Source of the DNA: Haliclona indistincta | Taxonomy: Eukaryota > Porifera > Demospongiae > Haplosclerida > Chalinidae | Reading direction: 5' to 3' | Length of the DNA: 64,000 bases | Assembly: GCA_964017065.1 (NCBI GenBank) | Contig: OZ024792.1 | Coordinates: forward strand, 7,715,385-7,779,384 | In this document: positions 30,277 through 54,571 of the stretch, in pieces | How positions within the stretch are numbered: the first letter of the stretch is position 1 | How the letters are laid out: each line of letters starts with the position of its first letter | Program-made: the position numbers and the translations under genes | The notes under the pieces: model-generated | The model's input: only the letters and a program-made list of their open reading frames with translations | Told to the model about the DNA's origin: nothing | Database searches by the model: none

Positions 30277-30870
30277 GACATTATATAGAAACTATTTTAC
30301 TGCATATTTTATAGTCTGTTGGTGATATTAGATTTTTAGTCCTTTGCAGCTTGCCTCATGTGGTTGATAAGCCGTGATCCAAGTGGGCATAGGCAGAAAT
30401 AAACTGTCAAACACACTCAGAATCAATTCACCACACCACACTACTAAATACTATTGGTTTTTTTAGTCTAGATCCTCCTGCGTAATAATTGTTGCTTATG
30501 CAATTATACACCCAATTCAAAGATGAGTTACTATGCGTCTGTTGTCAAGACCGCTTCTTGCACGAGCTCAATCAAGAAAATAATACCATACTTAATTTCT
30601 CTTATAGTAGCATGACCTTTATACTGTTACATTGTACTGGAATTGAACTTAAACCAAAGCCAATGTAAAGAAGATACTTCAGCAGCTTTATCTCTGGATG
30701 GGCTCCATTGCTTAGTCTCAGGTTATTTTTTTGCTCTGAGATCAATATACAATGTAGAAGTTTTATGAACTATTATTATTATCATGTCAGTACTTGGCCG
30801 GAGACTTGCGCGCTCCGCCCAATATTCAAAATTTCCCGCCTCTTCTCTTCGATCGTGAGGCGGACAAACA
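30277..30870. other. Intergenic, ferlin 3' UTR and CCDC87 upstream region
   Basis: Contains a likely ferlin polyadenylation signal (AATAAA 30398-30403) and, at 30800-30870, a GC-richer stretch (ttgcgcgctccgcccaatattc) that probably is the CCDC87 promoter. No other gene was seen. Confidence 0.5.
30398..30403 (+). terminator. Polyadenylation signal AATAAA of ferlin
   Basis: Lies 122 bp after the ferlin stop codon, in the sequence ggcagAATAAActg. Confidence 0.5.
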
Positions 30871-42763
<11,893 letters not shown>

Positions 42764-42806
42764 CAATCAACAGACAAATTTTGTTACCAGATGCAAGAAA
42801 TTCACA

Positions 42807-42812
42807 AATAAA
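42807..42812 (+). terminator. Polyadenylation signal AATAAA of CCDC87
   Basis: Lies 44 bp after the CCDC87 stop, within ttcacaAATAAAttt. It is 57 bp from the stop of the convergent HAUS1 gene, so the 3' UTRs may overlap. Confidence 0.55.
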
Positions 42813-42868
42813 TTTTTTCTTGTAATAACAAATTCAAGGCTGGCTAGTTAAGTGATTTCATTGTTATT

Positions 42869-44355
42869 CTATTTCTCAGCTTCTAGTAAGTCAATGTTAG
42901 TTGAGAGCTGTCTCTCAAGTTCCTCCTAAAGAGGGAAGAACTTTAGGAGCCTTGACAATCATGCACCTACCAGCTCCGCCTTTGCTTCTTCTAGTTTCAC
43001 TTTTGCCAGCTGCACATCCTGAGAAATATACATGTAAAAACCACATAGCTCTGATGCTCTCTAATTGCTTACAGGAGGCAGGTCTGAATAATGTGACAGC
43101 TCAAGTTTCAAAGGTCCTAACTCCGCCTCGAGTTGAGACACTTCCTAAAAATGAAATCAACAAAGTTAATGAAGCGGAGTATGGTACTTTCAAGAAGACC
43201 GCCAATGGCATTGTTCCAGCTGTACTGACCTCAGATAGTTTATTCAGTTCAGAGTGCTCCAGAGTATTGCTGTATCCCACTTTGTTCATCTGTCCCTAAC
43301 AGCAGTTATTTCACAGCATGCTAGCTAGCTGAGCTGCTTATGACAACTAACTGTCAATGTTGTTATAGAAACGTTGTACTGGTCGATTTTTTTCTTCAAG
43401 AAGTGATTGTCTTGCTTGAGCTTAGCTAGTGGCTTGCTAGTCTTCTTCCTTTCTGCAGCCAACTCTTGGTTTATTCTGTGATCACGAGAAATTGAAATTT
43501 AGGCCTAGACATGTTTGCATCCCATGGTCAATCACAGACAAACATTTCAGGCAGAACAGGTGATAATGAGCTCTATTGTCTACATTCGTTGATTTACAGG
43601 TTAGCCACACCAGAGGTCAGCATAATAGGACTTCACTTGGGCATTCCAGGTACATGATTACACTCACTCACTTGGTAAGTTCAGCGTGCTGCACAGCTAG
43701 TTTGTGAATTTCTTCTTCTAGACAGTTGAGCTGTAGTCTGCGTTGCTCCAGTCCTTCAGCAAGAGTAGCTTCTTCCACATCCAAGGAGCTCATAGCCAGT
43801 GATAGACTAGAGAGAGACAAACAGACAGACAGTAGGTGCTACAAAGAACTGAGTCAAATTTGATTTGCTTGGCTCTAAGATCTACAGCATCACACAACAC
43901 TCCTCACCTTGCTAGTGAGCATTCACCTAGTTTGGCAGCAAGAGCAGCTGTGGTGAGTGTATCAACACATTGCTTGCTATTAGGAGACAAATCTTTGAGA
44001 GTCACACCCACTGTTGCATGAACTGCATGAAGTTTCTGAGCTGGAGAGAAAAATCTTGTAAATAAACAACAAACTCTGTGTCAAAACTTATCACCCTCTG
44101 ACTCGTACTCCCTGGTCTGACGTTCAATCACAGATAACATGACACCATTCTGGTGTTCAGCTTCTTCTGAACGCTGAGCCATGTCAAACAGTGTGTCTAT
44201 CGTACTAGTGTTGAGTGCCTCATAGTGAGGGATACCAGTAGGTGAACCAGCAGCAAACACCTTCTCTATCCAATGCTGCACCTGAAGGAAGGAGGAGCAA
44301 TAACACAGCCATAGCTAGTGTAGCTTGTACACACATGTTCCTGTTTGTTCTCCAT
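42869..44355 (-). CDS. HAUS1: HAUS augmin-like complex subunit 1
   Basis: Multi-exon on the complement. The first exon MENKQEH (from 44355) joins in phase to VQHWIEKVFAAGSP...IPHYEALNTSTIDTLFDMAQRSE...SVIERQTREYESEGD. This matches the start of HAUS1, including the calponin-like N-terminal helices and the EYESEA element. Later exons carry coiled coil: QLEAELGPLKLELSHYSDLPP, DVQLAKVKLEEAKAEL and the last exon EELERQLSTNIDLLEAEK. HAUS1 is part of the eight-subunit augmin complex, which recruits gamma-tubulin to spindle microtubules and drives branching nucleation. The gene is tail-to-tail with CCDC87 (105 bp between stops) and head-to-head with EIF2B5 (228 bp between starts). Confidence 0.88.
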
Positions 44356-44583
44356 GACTGATGTTAGCAACCTCGTTGGTATTAACACTTGATCACTGAT
44401 CTGACATGATCACATTGATCAGATCAGCTGTATCTTAGCGGGCGCGGGAAAAATTATCTTACCGGATATCTACACTTTCTTAATACTCCGCACAGAAATA
44501 TCAAAAAAGAAAATGGTGGACCTCTAGCTTGTTCCGAACTGTGCTGATGGTGCGACAGTGATTCAAGAAGCCAGTTGCAGATC

Positions 44584-46659
44584 ATGAACAAGAAGGAACG
44601 CGGCAAAGAAGGTTCAGAGAAGTGGGGCTCAGGTGAAGACGTCAGCCAGGCCGTGGTGATCGCCGATAGCTTCAACTTTCGATTCCTGCCCGTCACAGCC
44701 GAGAAACCACGTGCACTGATTCCTCTCGTCAACCGTCCTCTCATCGACTACACGGTAGAGTTTTTGGTCGTGTCTGGCGTTGAGGAAATATTCGTGTATT
44801 GCTGTGCGCACTCTGATTTGTTGAAAAAGTACTTGGCGCAGTCGAGATGGAACAAGCCTGGGTCTCCAGTTCGACTGCATACTATCATAGCCGAAGATTG
44901 CCCTTCTGTTGGCGACGCTCTGAGGGATATAGACTCGCAGGCTCTCATTCGTTCAGATTTCGTGCTCGTTTCTGGTGATCTTGTTAGCAACATGGAGCTG
45001 AGAGAGGTCATCAACAAACACAAGCAGCTGAAGCAGACAGACAAGATGACAGTCATGACCAATGTGTACAAGAAGGCTGCTCCAGGGCATCGCACTCGCA
45101 GTGTGGAAGATGATATCCTCGTTGCTACTAACTCATCCGATGGTCGTTTGCTGTTCTGTGAGAAGCCAACTGGTAAAAAGAAATTGGCGGTTCCTGTCGA
45201 GATATTCGAGGAGAATGGTGAAGTTGATATTCACTATGATGTGCTGGACTGTCACATCAGTGTGTGCTCTCCGAGTGTCCCTCAACTTTTCTCTGACAAC
45301 TTCGATTATCAGACACGATACCATTTCATTCGAGGAATTATTGTGAACGAAGAGGTCCTTGGTAACCACATGTACGCCCATTTCATATCGGACCAGTATG
45401 CTGCACGTGTGAGTAACTTGCAAACATACGATTCCATCAGTTCTGATGTCATCCATCGCTGGGTCTACCCGCTCGTGCCTGACAACACTCTTACAGGTGG
45501 CTACTCGTATGGTCGCCGCAACATCTACCTGGGGAGCCTTGTTCAGCTAGCGTTTGGCTGTGAGCTAAAGGAAGATGTGGTGATAGGTCCCAGCAGCAAA
45601 ATTGGTACTGGTACCATTATCACTCACTCGTCCATTGGACGTAATTGCACGATTGGAAAAGGTGTCTCCATTGTCGGCTGCTACATATGGGACAATGTTG
45701 TCATTGGCGACGGCTGCAAACTGAACAAGTCTATTTTAGCGGACAATGTTGAACTAAAGTTAGGAGTAGAAGTAGAGCCGGGATGCATTATCTCATTCAA
45801 GGTAATCATTGGAGCAAATTTTGTGGTTAAGTCGGGCAGTCGGCTGACAACAAGTGTGCATTCTTCTCTTCCCTCTGGAGATGGCTGGGAGGATGATTTC
45901 AGTGAAGCTGTTACCCAAAGCAAGCCGGTTGACATGGCTGAAGAGGTAGGCGAAGGAGGAAGGGGATTCAGATGGGAGCCACCCACAGTGGACAGTGACG
46001 ATGGTTCTGAAAATTTGTTTGTTGAGCAGTGGAACCAAGATACTGTCGAACAAGAAGATGAAGTTGAGAGTAGTGACTCTGAAGTATCGCCAGAGGCAAC
46101 ACCTGAACCAATCGCACGACTCACTAGCGAGGCAGAAGCTGATTCAGTTTTCTACTATGAAGTCCTTGACAGCATTCGATCTGGTGTGACAGACGGAGTC
46201 CCAAATGATAACACCATTTTAATGATCAACTCATCGAAGCACGCATACAACATACCAATACAGGAGGTCCCTCTTGCAGTAGTGAAGGCAATCCTTGAGG
46301 GACAGGCTGACGCAAACCCACACGACAAATCTCTCTTTTTCTCATATGCACAAAAGTCGTTTACGCATTATCAGCCTCTTCTCTCACACTACATTAAGGA
46401 CAGTCGCACACAACTCAGTGTACTCCAGTGTCTGACCGATTGTGCTTGTCAAGGTAACAGCAGCATTTTAGCATTTCTTCCCAAGATCGTTCTGCTTTTG
46501 TACAATTTGGACATTATTGAAGAGACAGCTATAGTTAGCTGGAATGACGGACTGAGTCGAGCAGAGCGTACTCTGCAGCAAGAGGAGATTTTGCAGAAAA
46601 TGCGTCCTGTGATTGAGTGGCTGCAAAACGCTGAGGAAGAGTCTGAGGAATCTGACTAG
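44584..46659 (+). CDS. EIF2B5: Translation initiation factor eIF2B epsilon subunit
   Basis: A single exon of 691 residues starting at the ATG in gatcATGaac (human 721). It has an N-terminal nucleotidyltransferase-like domain (AVVIADSFNFRFLPVT, EKPRALIPLVNRPLIDYTVEFL). Left-handed beta-helix hexapeptides follow (SKIGTGTIITHSSIGRNCTIGKGV, VVIGDGCKLNKSILADNVEL). A C-terminal W2/HEAT domain lies at about residues 515-691, with acidic and aromatic stretches ending NAEEESEESD. This is the catalytic subunit that exchanges GDP for GTP on eIF2 in the cytoplasm. It is divergent from HAUS1 and convergent with the LYSMD gene. The lack of introns contrasts with the intron-rich vertebrate gene. Confidence 0.96.
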   Translation: MNKKERGKEGSEKWGSGEDVSQAVVIADSFNFRFLPVTAEKPRALIPLVNRPLIDYTVEFLVVSGVEEIFVYCCAHSDLLKKYLAQSRWNKPGSPVRLHTIIAEDCPSVGDALRDIDSQALIRSDFVLVSGDLVSNMELREVINKHKQLKQTDKMTVMTNVYKKAAPGHRTRSVEDDILVATNSSDGRLLFCEKPTGKKKLAVPVEIFEENGEVDIHYDVLDCHISVCSPSVPQLFSDNFDYQTRYHFIRGIIVNEEVLGNHMYAHFISDQYAARVSNLQTYDSISSDVIHRWVYPLVPDNTLTGGYSYGRRNIYLGSLVQLAFGCELKEDVVIGPSSKIGTGTIITHSSIGRNCTIGKGVSIVGCYIWDNVVIGDGCKLNKSILADNVELKLGVEVEPGCIISFKVIIGANFVVKSGSRLTTSVHSSLPSGDGWEDDFSEAVTQSKPVDMAEEVGEGGRGFRWEPPTVDSDDGSENLFVEQWNQDTVEQEDEVESSDSEVSPEATPEPIARLTSEAEADSVFYYEVLDSIRSGVTDGVPNDNTILMINSSKHAYNIPIQEVPLAVVKAILEGQADANPHDKSLFFSYAQKSFTHYQPLLSHYIKDSRTQLSVLQCLTDCACQGNSSILAFLPKIVLLLYNLDIIEETAIVSWNDGLSRAERTLQQEEILQKMRPVIEWLQNAEEESEESD

Positions 46660-46863
46660 ATAGAGACGAACTGCATAATTTATTTCATTGTCTCACATTT
46701 TGTCTGCCTATTTAATTTTTGATTACCACAGAACGACAATGAAGTGAAGCGATTTTACAGTACATGTGTATTGATGAGGGTGACAAGCGACCGTAAACCT
46801 TGTTCAATGATTATATAAAGAGTGATTGGTAGGTACATAATAATTATAAATTGTAGAGAAATT

Positions 46864-47941
46864 TTAGTCGACCTTTTCCCATGGTTTAAGATACACAAGA
46901 ACAAAGAATATGCTAATTAATACTATAACCACTAAACCGCCAGCAAAAAATATTCTCCAGTCTGGCAGTTCAAAGGTCAACCAGTTCTTCTTTCTAATCA
47001 TCACTGGATGAATCGTGGGAGCATTCATTGTTAAGTGGATTTCGTTGAGATTAGCTTTCTGCTCCTCTACATTGTCTTTGACTCTCTGCATGTCTTCATC
47101 GACTTTGTTGAGGAGAATATCACGACTGTGTTTCCACTTCAGAGCGCTGTGTATACTGAGATCTCTGCAGGTACAAGAATGGGATGAGGAGAATAAGACA
47201 AGAGTGTGTCAATACCTGTACACAGGCTCATCGGAATCATCATACTCATCGTCTGCATCCAGAGACTCCTCACCTGAGCTGTAATAAGTCTCGGGACCAC
47301 CGAACCTCAAATCATCGCCAGAAGTACCACCAGAACTTTGAGTCCCAGACTTCTTGTCCTCTCGAATGGTATTCTGTCTCCTTCGTTCTCTTTCCGAACT
47401 CTCTGTGAGAACACTGTGCTCAGCAACAGGTATCTTGATGTTCTTTAGTGCATGAAAATCTTGGTCACTATAGAGCTTGTTGACTCTACGCAGCTCAGCT
47501 ACCTACAATTACACAGCATAATATTGACAAAGGTGTCTATGAAGAACAATGAAGTGTAACAAAAACAATCTGCTTCAAGACCAGCAGAGAACTTACTGGG
47601 CAGCCGTATCTCAGTGACACTCGTTGAAGACTGTCTTCCGGTAATAGTGGTTCTACTATTAGTTCTTGCTTGGGACGCTTTGTGCTCGGGCTCTTTGGCT
47701 TCCGGTGCTTGTTCCGCCGTGGCTTTATCTTGACCATTTCTATCATCTCGTCGTTCTCACTCCGGTGTTCAAGAGGTGCGGGTCTTCTGTGTTTAGGCAA
47801 AACGGACGGTCTTGGTTCGGGACGAACATCTTGTTGATGGGCGGATAGGGGAATCTGGGCTCTCTTCGGTGACTCGTCGGGGTCAATTGTAGATAAACGA
47901 AAATAGCCATTCTTTGCACTCATGTCATTTAGCAGGCGCAT
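46864..47941 (-). CDS. LYSMD3: LysM-domain membrane protein (LYSMD3/4-like)
   Basis: Exons are complement of 47597-47941, 47216-47502 and 46864-47164, 310 residues in frame. An N-terminal basic cytosolic part is followed by the LysM domain (residues about 90-140: [43 protein letters not shown]). An acidic-serine segment comes next ([20 protein letters not shown]). A single transmembrane helix near residue 275-300 ([20 protein letters not shown]) precedes the short tail [13 protein letters not shown]3 of mammals is a Golgi/plasma-membrane LysM protein reported to sense chitin; here only the architecture is seen. It may equally correspond to LYSMD4. It diverges from the PH-actin gene (382 bp). 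Confidence 0.88.
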
Positions 47942-48323
47942 GAGGCATGCAATAAGCGCTGGTCGACTGTCCTACAACTTGCCCTGAATTGTTGGTGAAA
48001 GTCTTTGACCACCCGCCCGTCTGTTGTTCTAAATAGTGAGCATCGAAGGAGTTGAAGGGTTAATCTGTTGTATCTCACGTGATGTATTGGGCGCACAAAC
48101 CAAACTCACAACAGCTCCTTGTACACACAACCAGTGTATACAATACACAACCCACTGTCTATATGTAAAAGGATGCACATTTCAGGAAATATAAAACGAC
48201 AAAGAAGCAATCAGCGCGGTACTAGATGAATGGAGCCATTCTCGCAGCCGCTGGAACATCATCGAGTTACTCCGATTACTCGCCACACACAAGCTACAGA
48301 GCGATAAGATAACGATATTTACT

Positions 48324-51300
48324 ATGGCCTTCCCACGCACTTCGCTAGATATGAACCAAGTCGGACTGAGTGGTGAATCCAACGATGACGAAGACCAGAT
48401 TACCTGCTCATTAGCACTGGAATTGACACTACAGCGCATTTGCGCGGAGTTGTTAGAGAGATACAAGAACACCAAAGACTGGAGAGCAGTTTCACAACTA
48501 GCACACGCCCTTGCAGATAGCGCTGAGCGTGTGGACAGCCGGGAAGGAGCAGGAGAAGCACCCTGTGCCTGCGCTCGAACAGACCAAGCAGCCACAAAAA
48601 GGCCGACCACTCCCATTCTGGGAGGAGGGAAATCTGGCTCTCTGCCTTCACCAAGACACGTTGTAGCCGTATTACCAGGCAAGACTGACGACTGTTTCAA
48701 CTTGCTAACATCTTTCAAGTCTGTTCTGCGCACAAAGGAGGACTTCTCTATCCTCAGAACAAGGTTGAACTTGCAAGAAAGCTTTATCCAAGAAAGCTTA
48801 GCCAGTCAAGACCCCACCTCCCTATCCGAGGGACTTCAGAACTATCTGGTAGCTGCTTTAGCAGATTCAGTGACTCAGAGTGATCCACTCCTTACCTGTT
48901 TCTTGTCAGACAGAGTACACAACTTTGCCAAAGCTGTGCTGGAGACAGGTATGTTTGTTTGTGTGTGTGTACGTGCGTGTGTTAAGAAGTGATAGTGGTG
49001 CAATAACATGCACACTGTACATTGACTTTATTCACACCTGTTCATCTCACATAAACTCGTAAATGACTAGCAATAATATATATTTGTTCACATGTGCTGC
49101 CATCACGTTTCACTAATGCAACATCTGGAACAACAGCCTTCACAAACACTGGCAATGCTGACGCCAGCAACTTTCCTTAAAGTACATGCTTCGTGAGCCA
49201 AAGTACACAATTGGTTTCTGACTCCAATTGATTTTATAACCTTACTGTGAAGTTTTAGACTGTGTAACCAGTGTTGAAAGTTTGAATCAGTTGATGCTTG
49301 AAAGATCAACACTTTGAAACTCTACTGGTATTTTAGCACTTCAGTAATATTTCATTTCTGTAAAAGGATTTCACACTGTGTAGGAATGTGCTTTAGCACT
49401 GTGTAAGAATTCATTATGAAACCACACTTGCTTGTCAACTAACATCTCCCTATCAAGACTTGTTAAAGTCTGATGTTTTCCTCATCTCACTATGACTTTG
49501 ATTTTTCTCACTAATTTGATAATGATTGTGTATAGCACGATAATACATAGTATCATTAGCAGATGATATAGTACGTTACTTCCTAAACTATGATAGTGTA
49601 ACTGTATACTCAGCAAGTTATTATCAAAACATATGTCATTGTTCGTATACTCTTGAGCATATTGTTACTATACACCTTTCGGCACTCAACCAACGCCCAC
49701 CATGTTCTGCATCGCTGCCCCTAGCATGCATACAACATTTGCCTTTGTCGAAAAACCGTAACGCTTTGCTCCACACGACACCAAACTAACACTAATGGAA
49801 GTAACTACCATTGATCCTTTGTCATTATGCTATTTTCAAAGCATTTGTTGTGCCTCTGTTTTGTCTGGGAGTGGCTGTGACACAATCAAGTCAACCTTGT
49901 TTGTACACATCCTTGAGGTATTGTTGACAGTGAACTTGTGAACTCAATTTGTCAGAGCTCCCATCAGTGTTGCATAGCCATGTGCTATCTCCCACATCAG
50001 CACTACATCAATCATCAGTGTTATCATTAGATACTGTATGAGTTTTTCAAAACCAATTTTCCTGGTATGAAGGTGTGTGCTCACCTTGTGCTCTTCAAGG
50101 CTGTACCTGTATTTTTGTTGGGAATTTGCTTTTCATAAACAACTGCAGCATGTTTTGAAATAACTTGTGATTATGCTCATACTTTAGGAGTACCTTTGTG
50201 AATAACATTCTATGTACAGTGTGAGTCACACTTCATCTCCTTGTACAGGTGATACAGCTGTAGTTGATGATCAGCTGACAATGGAAGATCCACTAACTAC
50301 CAATCCAATCTCAGGATCGTCCGAACCTCACCGTCACGTTTCATCATCACAACCATCACCAACTCACAATGGCCTTGTCACAGAATCCACTGAAACACCG
50401 CCAAACAGCCAGAAACCATCAGACCAGCCGCCTAATGGAGACATAGACTCCACTGAGCACATAGCTACTTCTGTTGAGAGCAATGGAGGTGTTCCTCAAG
50501 ATTGTGAACTCGAGAGTGACCGGAAGCTTGCTTCAACAGAGCCAAATCAAATTGCTGAAAATGGCTTGCCAAATGGTGATTCAGAACAAGCTGTAGCTCG
50601 ATCAAACTCTTCTAGTTCGCCTTCACATTCTTTTGGTCTTATTCCAATAGGAGAAGTAGAGAATGAGACAGATGATAGCAGTGCTCTTGATCTTAGTGGC
50701 AGCGTGACTGAACCACCTTCCTGTGAGAGCAGTAGCAGTGTTCAAAGCAGTCCAGTTGCTGCTGGGCAGCTCAAGGTCAACTCACCCAAAAACAAGCGAG
50801 CAATGAAATCTCGTAGCACGTCATTCTTCGAAAGCTCATTGAGTTCAGTAGCAGGGATCAAGAAGTCATTCTCATTTAAAAAGAAGCACAGCACTATGAA
50901 ACCAAAGATGCAAAGATCTGACACCCTATTTGAGGGCGCAGTTTCTCTAGCCGCTCCCGAGTTGACTACAAATTGGGATCCAACTTGCATTCTTGAAGAG
51001 CTCTATCAAGACCATCGTTCAGTTGTCACACAATCATCCACGAGTGGTGAAAACAGTCGCCATGCAGGCTATCTAGACAAGTTACCAGTCAACCAGCGAA
51101 AACCAACTGTCATGAAGGGTTGGAAGACTCGATTCTTTCGGCTGACCAGAGGTAGTTTGTTTTACTACGACGATGAAGTTTCAATGAAAGCTACTTCATT
51201 TATTCGTCTCACTGATTCCAAGATAGTCATGGACTCAAACAGTCTGAAGTTAGAGATTGTTGAGAAAGGCAGTGGGAACTACATCATCCTCCGAGCGGAA

Positions 51301-52530
51301 AACCAAAATGACATGATTGAATGGCATCGTGCCCTTCAGCTAGAAGCTGTGCATCCTACCATGACTCACAGGATGTCTCTCTCTCCTCCCAACTCCTCTC
51401 CCACTCTCATCATTGATCTTGGGTCATGCTCGGTTAGAGCTGGTATTGCTACTGATAATGCATATCCGCAGATGTTCTTTCCGACTGTTTGTGCTGAGGA
51501 CAATGAAACAGGTGAAGTGATAGCATGTGGTCTTGAAGCTCTCCTGCCATCAATCAGAAGCCACTGTCGTCTAGTCTATCCTCGTCGGACTAAGATAAGA
51601 ATGGACTGCAATGATTCCGTGAGACCATACTACCAAGCCATCATTGAGAAGGTTGCTCAAGCTCTTCATGTTGAGCCAGGTAACTCCAGCGTCATCTTCT
51701 CGGTGTCTTCAGCAATGCCCGAATCACAGAAGCAAGATTTAGTGGAAGTCTGTCTTGAATTGTTCGGTTTCCGAGGAATACTAATACAAGAGCAGAGTGT
51801 TCTGGCCCTGTATTCTTACAGCTGCACATCAGGCATTGTTATTAATGCAGGTGACACTATTGATGTAGTGCCGGTCATTGATGGATACAAAGTTGATGCT
51901 GGCTCGTCACATCTGCCCTATTGCGGCCATTTGGTTACTGAGAATCTATCCAAGTTTGCGACTGAGAAAGATATCCGCTATTTCTCTGGCATAGAAATGT
52001 ACATTATGCGATTTATCAAGGAGAGTATCTGCTTTGTCTCTCCTAACTACGAAGAAGACACAGAACAGTGTGAGGAAAGCGCAGCTACGTACATTCGAGC
52101 AGTAGAGTTGGATCGATTCAATCTTCCTGACCACAGAAAGGTAATCCATCTTGACTCCGCCCTCTTCAAAGCTCCTGAGGGACTCTTCAGTCCAAGCAAA
52201 TTTGGCAAAGATGCTCTAGGCATACATGAACTTGTTGTTAAGGCTGTCGACCAATGCCCTATTGACATGCGTAGAGAAATGGCACGCCGCATCTATCTGT
52301 CTGGTGGTACCACTTTAATGGTTGGATTCCCTGAGCGGCTTGAAGTTGAATTACGCCAGCTCTTGATGCCCCGTGCAGAGGTGCAGGTTCATGGTAGTGA
52401 AAATCGGCAGCATGCTGCTTACATTGGTGCTTCTGTACTAGCCTCTCTTGCTTCGTTTGAGAAGTCTCTTATATCTCTTGAAGACTGGTCTGAAAACGGA
52501 CTCAGTGCATTGAATAAAAACACTATTTGA
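48324..52530 (+). CDS. PH domain fused to an actin-like fold (novel architecture)
   Basis: Exon 1 (48324-48948) joins in phase 1 to exon 2 (50249-52530); 968 residues. Residues about 1-210 are helical (ALELTLQRICAELLERYKNT). Then comes a long Ser/Pro-rich linker, a basic patch (SFFESSLSSVAGIKKSFSFKKK) and a PH domain at bases about 51065-51350 (GYLDKLPVNQRKPTVMKGWK, RFFRLTRGSLFYYDDE, MIEWHRALQLEAV). The last 380 residues form an actin-related fold: IDLGSCSVRAGIA (phosphate loop 1), VINAGDTIDVVPVIDGY (loop 2 region), RIYLSGGTTLMVGFPERLEVEL, and an end YIGASVLASLASFEKSLISLEDW that parallels actin's C-terminal helix-turn block. Loop residues deviate from actin (GSCS, GDTI), so ATP binding is uncertain. 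I know no named family with this order. Membrane-linked cytoskeletal or scaffold roles are guesses. Confidence 0.85.
48949..50248 (+). other. 1.3-kb intron of the PH-actin gene
   Basis: The donor cag|gtatgt at 48948 and the acceptor ccttgtacag at 50248 are both phase 1. The intron opens with a short GT run. I see no gene, element or RNA inside; the longest ORFs are short and unremarkable. Confidence 0.6.
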
Positions 52531-52684
52531 AATTTGTGGTTTGTTGTTTGTAATCTACTCTCACTGATTTTACAATAATATCCACTCCATGTCTTAGCAT
52601 TAAATTTTTATTTATTATAAACCGGAAGTATCGTAATAATGAGTTCATTGTTGCCAATTTACGGCACAAGTAAGTACGATGTGC

Positions 52685-52690
52685 AATAAA
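52685..52690 (+). terminator. Polyadenylation signal AATAAA of the PH-actin gene
   Basis: gtgcAATAAAaat lies 155 bp after the stop codon and before the SHB-like gene begins at 52832. Confidence 0.45.
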
Positions 52691-52831
52691 AATTATAATC
52701 CTCGTGTTCATTGATCAGTTGTCAGTTTATTTTTAGATGAAGTTGCAGTTTCTATGTTGGTAGCTTGCAGGAGATCCTGTTGATTGACTGATTTTCAAGG
52801 CATAGGAAGTACATCACTCGGAGATTAGAAC

Positions 52832-54472
52832 ATGTCTACTCAAGGCGACCCTGCCAGCAACTCCTCTCCTCATAGGAGACACAGAAGTGACGAGACGAAT
52901 CAAATCGTGATGGCGAAAGACCCAGTAGCATTTGCAATAGGCCTCGGTGACGAGATGCCGCCAGAACTGCCGCCTAGAAACACCGAGACAGGGCCTTATC
53001 GTCGAACAAGATCCAGTGGAACAGTGTCCGTGGTGTCTGCGCCGGTAGTCCGCCAGACTACGCCAAAGTCCTCACGAGAAGAAGACAATTACTTTGATCC
53101 TGCGGACACTCTTAGATCTGGACGCAGCAGCACGGCGTCTATTGTTTCGCTACAAGAAAAGAATAGAATGATCATGCACAACAAGATCTTGAGTCATAAT
53201 CCCCGCGGGATTAGCCCTCTTGAGCCATCTGGAGCACCACCTGTAAAGGACATGAGTGAATATAGTATTCCCTTCAACCAACTCGAAGACCAGCAGAGAG
53301 GGCGTGGAGGATCCGTCATGTCGGTGTCCTCGATGGGCTCTAACTCTTCATTGCATCAATCTTCCACAACTTCCAAAATTGTATCTGCATACATGGCAAA
53401 ACGAGGCCACCCTCCTCCCTTACCACAAGGAAACCCACTAAATGACACAATGACTGCTCCACCAGCTTTTCCTCCTCCACCGCCACCTGAAGCAGCTGGT
53501 GGCCACCAACCGCCATTGTCTTCGTTTTCTCCTCCTCCAATACCTGTCAGTGGTGTTGTCCCTCCTAGTTCAGACTATGAAGACCCTTGGGATGCCCGGA
53601 GTAACCTCAGAAACTTACCAATCCACCGCACTAGAGTGAATGATGAGAGAAGATTCACTGCCCCTGCTTCTCATCGATTACCAGGATCACGTACCTCTCC
53701 TCAACCGGATATCCACCACCATCATCGAAGATCAGATCAGCATCGAAGAACATCAGATCAGCAGCATCGCAGCAGCAGCCATCATCATGAAGGTCATCAC
53801 AACTCATCTCGTAGAGATAAGTCACATAGGAAGTCGCCTGTTGAACCTGCCCACCCACGAACACACAGTGGCAGCACTTCAGACTATGTTCCAGCAGATC
53901 CTAGTCCGGCATGGCCGCCAGCCTCAGGTGAGCCGGAATATGTGGTACCCCCTGATGCCCAAGATCACCCTATACGTATCCATACTTACCCCCCACCAAT
54001 CCTGCATGACGGGGGCGGCGGGATAGTGAATGGCGGTCATTATGTCAATCAGCCTCAACTACCAGCTGCCCCTCTCAGTCCCCCCCTACCGCCTCGAAAT
54101 GCAAGGACGCATGGGTACCCCCCGCTCCTTCCTGATCCATCTATTACACCTACAGATCACAGGCCCCCGCAGTGGCAGATTGATCCAGCTATTCCACTAG
54201 AAGACCAGCTGTAAGTACAAACATGCTTATTAGATGCATTTTTGTTGCTGTTCTCTGCCACTTAATCTGTCTAGATATGATAATACTTGAGCCTCTGATA
54301 ATGCTTATTGGATAATGCATCACATGTGTACACAAGATAGTTGTTGTCACGCATTACACATTGTCCAAACATTTATGATGCTGTCGTTTAGTTATCACAA
54401 TATTCCAAGTTGTTTTCTGAGATGACCCAAGTCCATTATGGTTTAGTATGGTTTTGAATCTATGGTGTATGT

Positions 54473-54571
<99 letters not shown>

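Noticed and set aside
30339..30560. Apparent telomere-like or satellite repeat
   Set aside because: No tandem unit was found; the caccacacc word near 30430 is short and isolated.
42901..43299. 132-residue + frame with a hydrophobic start
   Set aside because: It lies over the HAUS1 3' exons on -, whose protein matches the family, and it has no similarity of its own.
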